A stretch of DNA of 64,000 bases. Origin: Nonomuraea aridisoli (GTDB lineage Bacteria; Actinomycetota; Actinomycetes; Streptosporangiales; Streptosporangiaceae). The stretch covers positions 1-64,000 of the forward strand of contig NZ_POUD01000010.1 of NCBI RefSeq assembly GCF_003236395.1, read 5' to 3'. Shown piece after piece: positions 62,116 through 64,000 of the stretch (position 1 is the first letter of the stretch; every line of letters starts with the position of its first letter). Made by a program: the position numbers and the translations under genes. A model generated the notes under the pieces. That model ran no database searches and was not told where the DNA came from. It saw nothing but the letters and a program-made list of their open reading frames with translations.

Positions 62116-63009
62116 ATGACGCGGGTCGTCGTGGTGGGCGATCTCATGACCGACGCGGTCGCTCGCGCCCGTTATGCGCTCGCCAGGGCGAGCGACACCC
62201 CGGCGATCGTGACCATGCACGGCGGCGGCTCGGGGGCCAACATCGCCTCGTGGCTCGCCGTCGAGGGCTCCGAGGTGGCCTTCATCGGCCGCAGGGGCGC
62301 CGACATCACGGGCCGCAACCGCGACATGGAGCTGATGGGCTACGGCGTCGACGCCCGTCTCGTCATGGACCCCGAGCGCCCGACCGGCACCTGCGTGGTG
62401 CTCGTCACCCACAAGGGCGAGCGCACGATGCTCTCCGACCCCGGCGCCAACGCGGCCCTGTCGCCCGAGGACCTGCCGCGCGACCTGTTCACCCAGGGCA
62501 CCCACCTCCACCTGTCGGGCTACACCCTGATCAACGAGGGCTCGCGCGAGGCCGGCCTCGCGGCGCTCGACATGGCCCGGCGCAGCGGGATGTCCATCTC
62601 GGTCGACTGCGCCTCGGCCGCGCCGCTGGATCGCACCGGCGCCGAGCCGTTCCTCGAGTGGACCAACGGCGCCAAGCTGCTGTTCGCCAACACCGACCAG
62701 GCCAAGGTGCTGACCGGCCGCGACGACGCCGAGGCCGCCGCGAAGGTGCTCACCGCGTGGTTCCCCGAGGTCGTGATCAAGATGAACGCCGAGGGCGCGC
62801 TGTGGTACGGCAACGGCCGTCCCGAGCCCGTCCAAGTGGCGGCCGATCCGGTCGACAAGATCGTCGACGGCACGGGCGCGGGTGACGCGTTCTGCGCCGG
62901 CTTCCTGCCGGAGTGGCTGGAGGGCAAGCCGCCGGCCGAGTCGCTGGCCTCGGGCTGCCGGCTGGCGACCAAGGCGATCATGCACCTGGGCGCCCGCCCG
63001 CCGTTCTAG
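62116..63009 (+). CDS. PfkB-family carbohydrate kinase
   Basis: 297 residues from an ATG at 62116. Ribokinase-family features: VVVVGDLMTDAVARARYALA, the glycine-rich MHGGGSGANIASWLAVEGSE, FIGRRGADITGRNRDMELMG and the catalytic motif DKIVDGTGAGDAFCAGFLPE (Asp of GTGAGD). It phosphorylates a sugar or nucleoside with ATP; the substrate cannot be read off. It is divergent from the patA-like gene and convergent with recQ, 7 bases apart. Confidence 0.9.
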   Translation: MTRVVVVGDLMTDAVARARYALARASDTPAIVTMHGGGSGANIASWLAVEGSEVAFIGRRGADITGRNRDMELMGYGVDARLVMDPERPTGTCVVLVTHKGERTMLSDPGANAALSPEDLPRDLFTQGTHLHLSGYTLINEGSREAGLAALDMARRSGMSISVDCASAAPLDRTGAEPFLEWTNGAKLLFANTDQAKVLTGRDDAEAAAKVLTAWFPEVVIKMNAEGALWYGNGRPEPVQVAADPVDKIVDGTGAGDAFCAGFLPEWLEGKPPAESLASGCRLATKAIMHLGARPPF

Positions 63010-63016
63010 CGGCCGG

Positions 63017-64000
63017 TCAGGAGACCGTCGCCAGCGCCAGGGGCAGCACGGCCGGCGCGCCGGCGTGGCGCACCAGCGCCGCCCCGAGGGTCATCGTCCA
63101 GCCCGTGTCGACACGGTCGTCCACCAGCAGCACCGGCCCGCCGCACTGCGCGATCGCGGCGCCCACGTCCTTCGGCATGGCGAGCGTGCCCCTGATCGCC
63201 TGCACCCGCTTGGCGCTGTTGAACTGCTGACCCGGCGAGCCGGCCCGGTAGCCCAGCTCCCCCAGATACGCGAGCCGCCCGACCTGCGCCAGCCGCTCGG
63301 CGAAGGAGCGCACGAGCTTGGGCTTCGACGCGGACGGCACGTTGACCACGGCGACGGGACGCTCCCGCCACTCCCACGCGGACAGCACCTTCACCACGGC
63401 CGCGAACATGTCGTCGGCCATCGGCCCGTCGTCGCCGGCGAACAGCTCGCGCAGCCGGTTGCCCCAGCCGATGTCGGTCAGCCGCCCCAGCGCCCTGCCG
63501 GGCTCGGCGCCCAGCTCGGGCTTGATGCGCCCGCTCAGGTCGGGCAGCCCGGTCGGCCACTGCCTGCGGGCCTCGATCTCGACGCCGGGCCTGCTCAGCC
63601 GGGCGCGGGCGGTCTCGACGTCCCGCTCGCCGATCTCGGTGGAGCGGTGGCGGCCCGTGCAGTTGTCGCAGCGCCCGCACGGCGTGGCGGCGTCGTCGTC
63701 GAGGTGGCGGCGCAGGAACTGCTCGCGGCACTCGGTCGTGGTGAGGTAGGCGAGCATCGCCTCCTGCTCGGCGCGGCGCTCGGCGGCGATGCGGGCGTAG
63801 CGCTCGGCGTCGTACGCCCACGGCTCGCCGGTGGCCTCCCAGCCGCCCTTGACCCGGCGTACGGCGCCCTCGACGTCGAGGACCTTGAGCATCATCTCCA
63901 GCCGGCTGCGGCTCAGGTCGACGGCGGTCTCCAGGGCCGGGGTGGACATGACGCCGCGCTCTTCGAGGGCCTGCAGCGTGGCGCGGACGATCGGCTCCGG
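63017..64000 (-). CDS. recQ: RecQ helicase, C-terminal part with phosphoribosyltransferase-like domain (runs off the window)
   Basis: About 327 C-terminal residues are visible; the helicase motor lies beyond base 64000. The zinc-binding domain is TTTECREQFLRRHLDDDAAT then PCGRCDNCTG, with the four cysteines. The winged-helix part precedes it (ALEERGVMSTPALETAVDLS). After a linker there is a domain with a PRPP-binding-like motif, CGGPVLLVDDRVDTGWTMTL, as in type I phosphoribosyltransferases and ComF. Actinobacterial RecQ proteins often carry this extra domain; its role is unknown. Confidence 0.88.
   Translation of the reverse strand, partial: PEPIVRATLQALEERGVMSTPALETAVDLSRSRLEMMLKVLDVEGAVRRVKGGWEATGEPWAYDAERYARIAAERRAEQEAMLAYLTTTECREQFLRRHLDDDAATPCGRCDNCTGRHRSTEIGERDVETARARLSRPGVEIEARRQWPTGLPDLSGRIKPELGAEPGRALGRLTDIGWGNRLRELFAGDDGPMADDMFAAVVKVLSAWEWRERPVAVVNVPSASKPKLVRSFAERLAQVGRLAYLGELGYRAGSPGQQFNSAKRVQAIRGTLAMPKDVGAAIAQCGGPVLLVDDRVDTGWTMTLGAALVRHAGAPAVLPLALATVS

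Noticed and set aside
1-64000. CRISPR array or prophage
   Set aside because: No regularly spaced direct repeats and no phage structural genes were seen; only scattered mobile-element remnants occur at 24.4-29.7 kb.

Overview
The DNA is very GC-rich, uses GTG and TTG starts freely and packs genes in overlapping operons. Together with FasR-fabD-fabH-acpP-fabF-accD, aceE next to a DUF3052 gene, DUF3145, DUF5998 and a mycothiol-type isomerase, this points to a filamentous actinomycete. It looks closest to Streptosporangiaceae such as Nonomuraea, but the genus is an inference.

Layout. 1-1.4 kb: start of a secreted protein, two small ORFs and a lipoprotein. 1.4-9.5 kb: assimilatory nitrate/nitrite operon narK-nasA-flavoprotein-nirB-nirD (minus) and a small membrane protein. 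9.5-13.7 kb: GNAT enzyme, then a recombination scar joining a C-terminally truncated aldo/keto reductase, the tail of a MarR regulator and a decayed subtilase. 13.7-14.8 kb: two tRNA-mimicking Y-RNA-like RNAs behind a conserved hypothetical gene. 14.9-21.8 kb: Nudix, aminoglycoside-type phosphotransferase, two tandem phosphodiester glycosidase paralogues, a gutted GNAT gene coupled to an S1 protein, a frameshifted O-methyltransferase and a DUF2199 protein. 21.8-24.0 kb: a bacterial Ro60 (TROVE/VWA) gene preceded by three Y-RNA genes. 24.4-29.7 kb: a decayed island with DUF6011, a GntR remnant, a copy of the 3' half of tRNA-Val, a flavin monooxygenase-like gene with a divergent AraC regulator, a DUF418 protein, a transposase remnant and, at the far edge, an intact tRNA-Val. 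29.7-41 kb: ROK kinase, zinc ribbon, AhpE-type peroxiredoxin, DUF3052, YjbQ, DUF1918, aceE with a structured leader, a lipoprotein hydrolase, a mycothiol-type protein, VOC, WYL regulator and PHP protein. 41-43.2 kb: membrane protein, glutathionylspermidine-synthase-like ligase and DUF350 operon. 43.3-49.5 kb: FasR and the type II fatty acid synthesis operon. 49.5-54.8 kb: DUF3145, then a cytoplasmic subtilase, sigma factor, 148-residue protein and TPR-CHAT protease cluster. 54.8-64 kb: rhodanese, nucleotide phosphodiesterase-like, PhoD, DUF5998, PatA-like acetyltransferase, PfkB kinase and the C-terminal part of RecQ.

The most interesting system is the Ro60/Y-RNA set: one Ro60 protein and five candidate Y RNAs in two clusters about 8 kb apart. 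Four of the five carry a circularly permuted tRNA-like module (T-arm, capped acceptor helix, D-arm), and one is a minimal Y RNA without it. In bacteria, Y RNAs are known to gate Ro60 and tether it to exoribonucleases, so this is probably an RNA-quality-control or stress-RNP locus. The second candidate is the subtilase-sigma-CHAT cluster, which looks like a protease-driven signalling unit.
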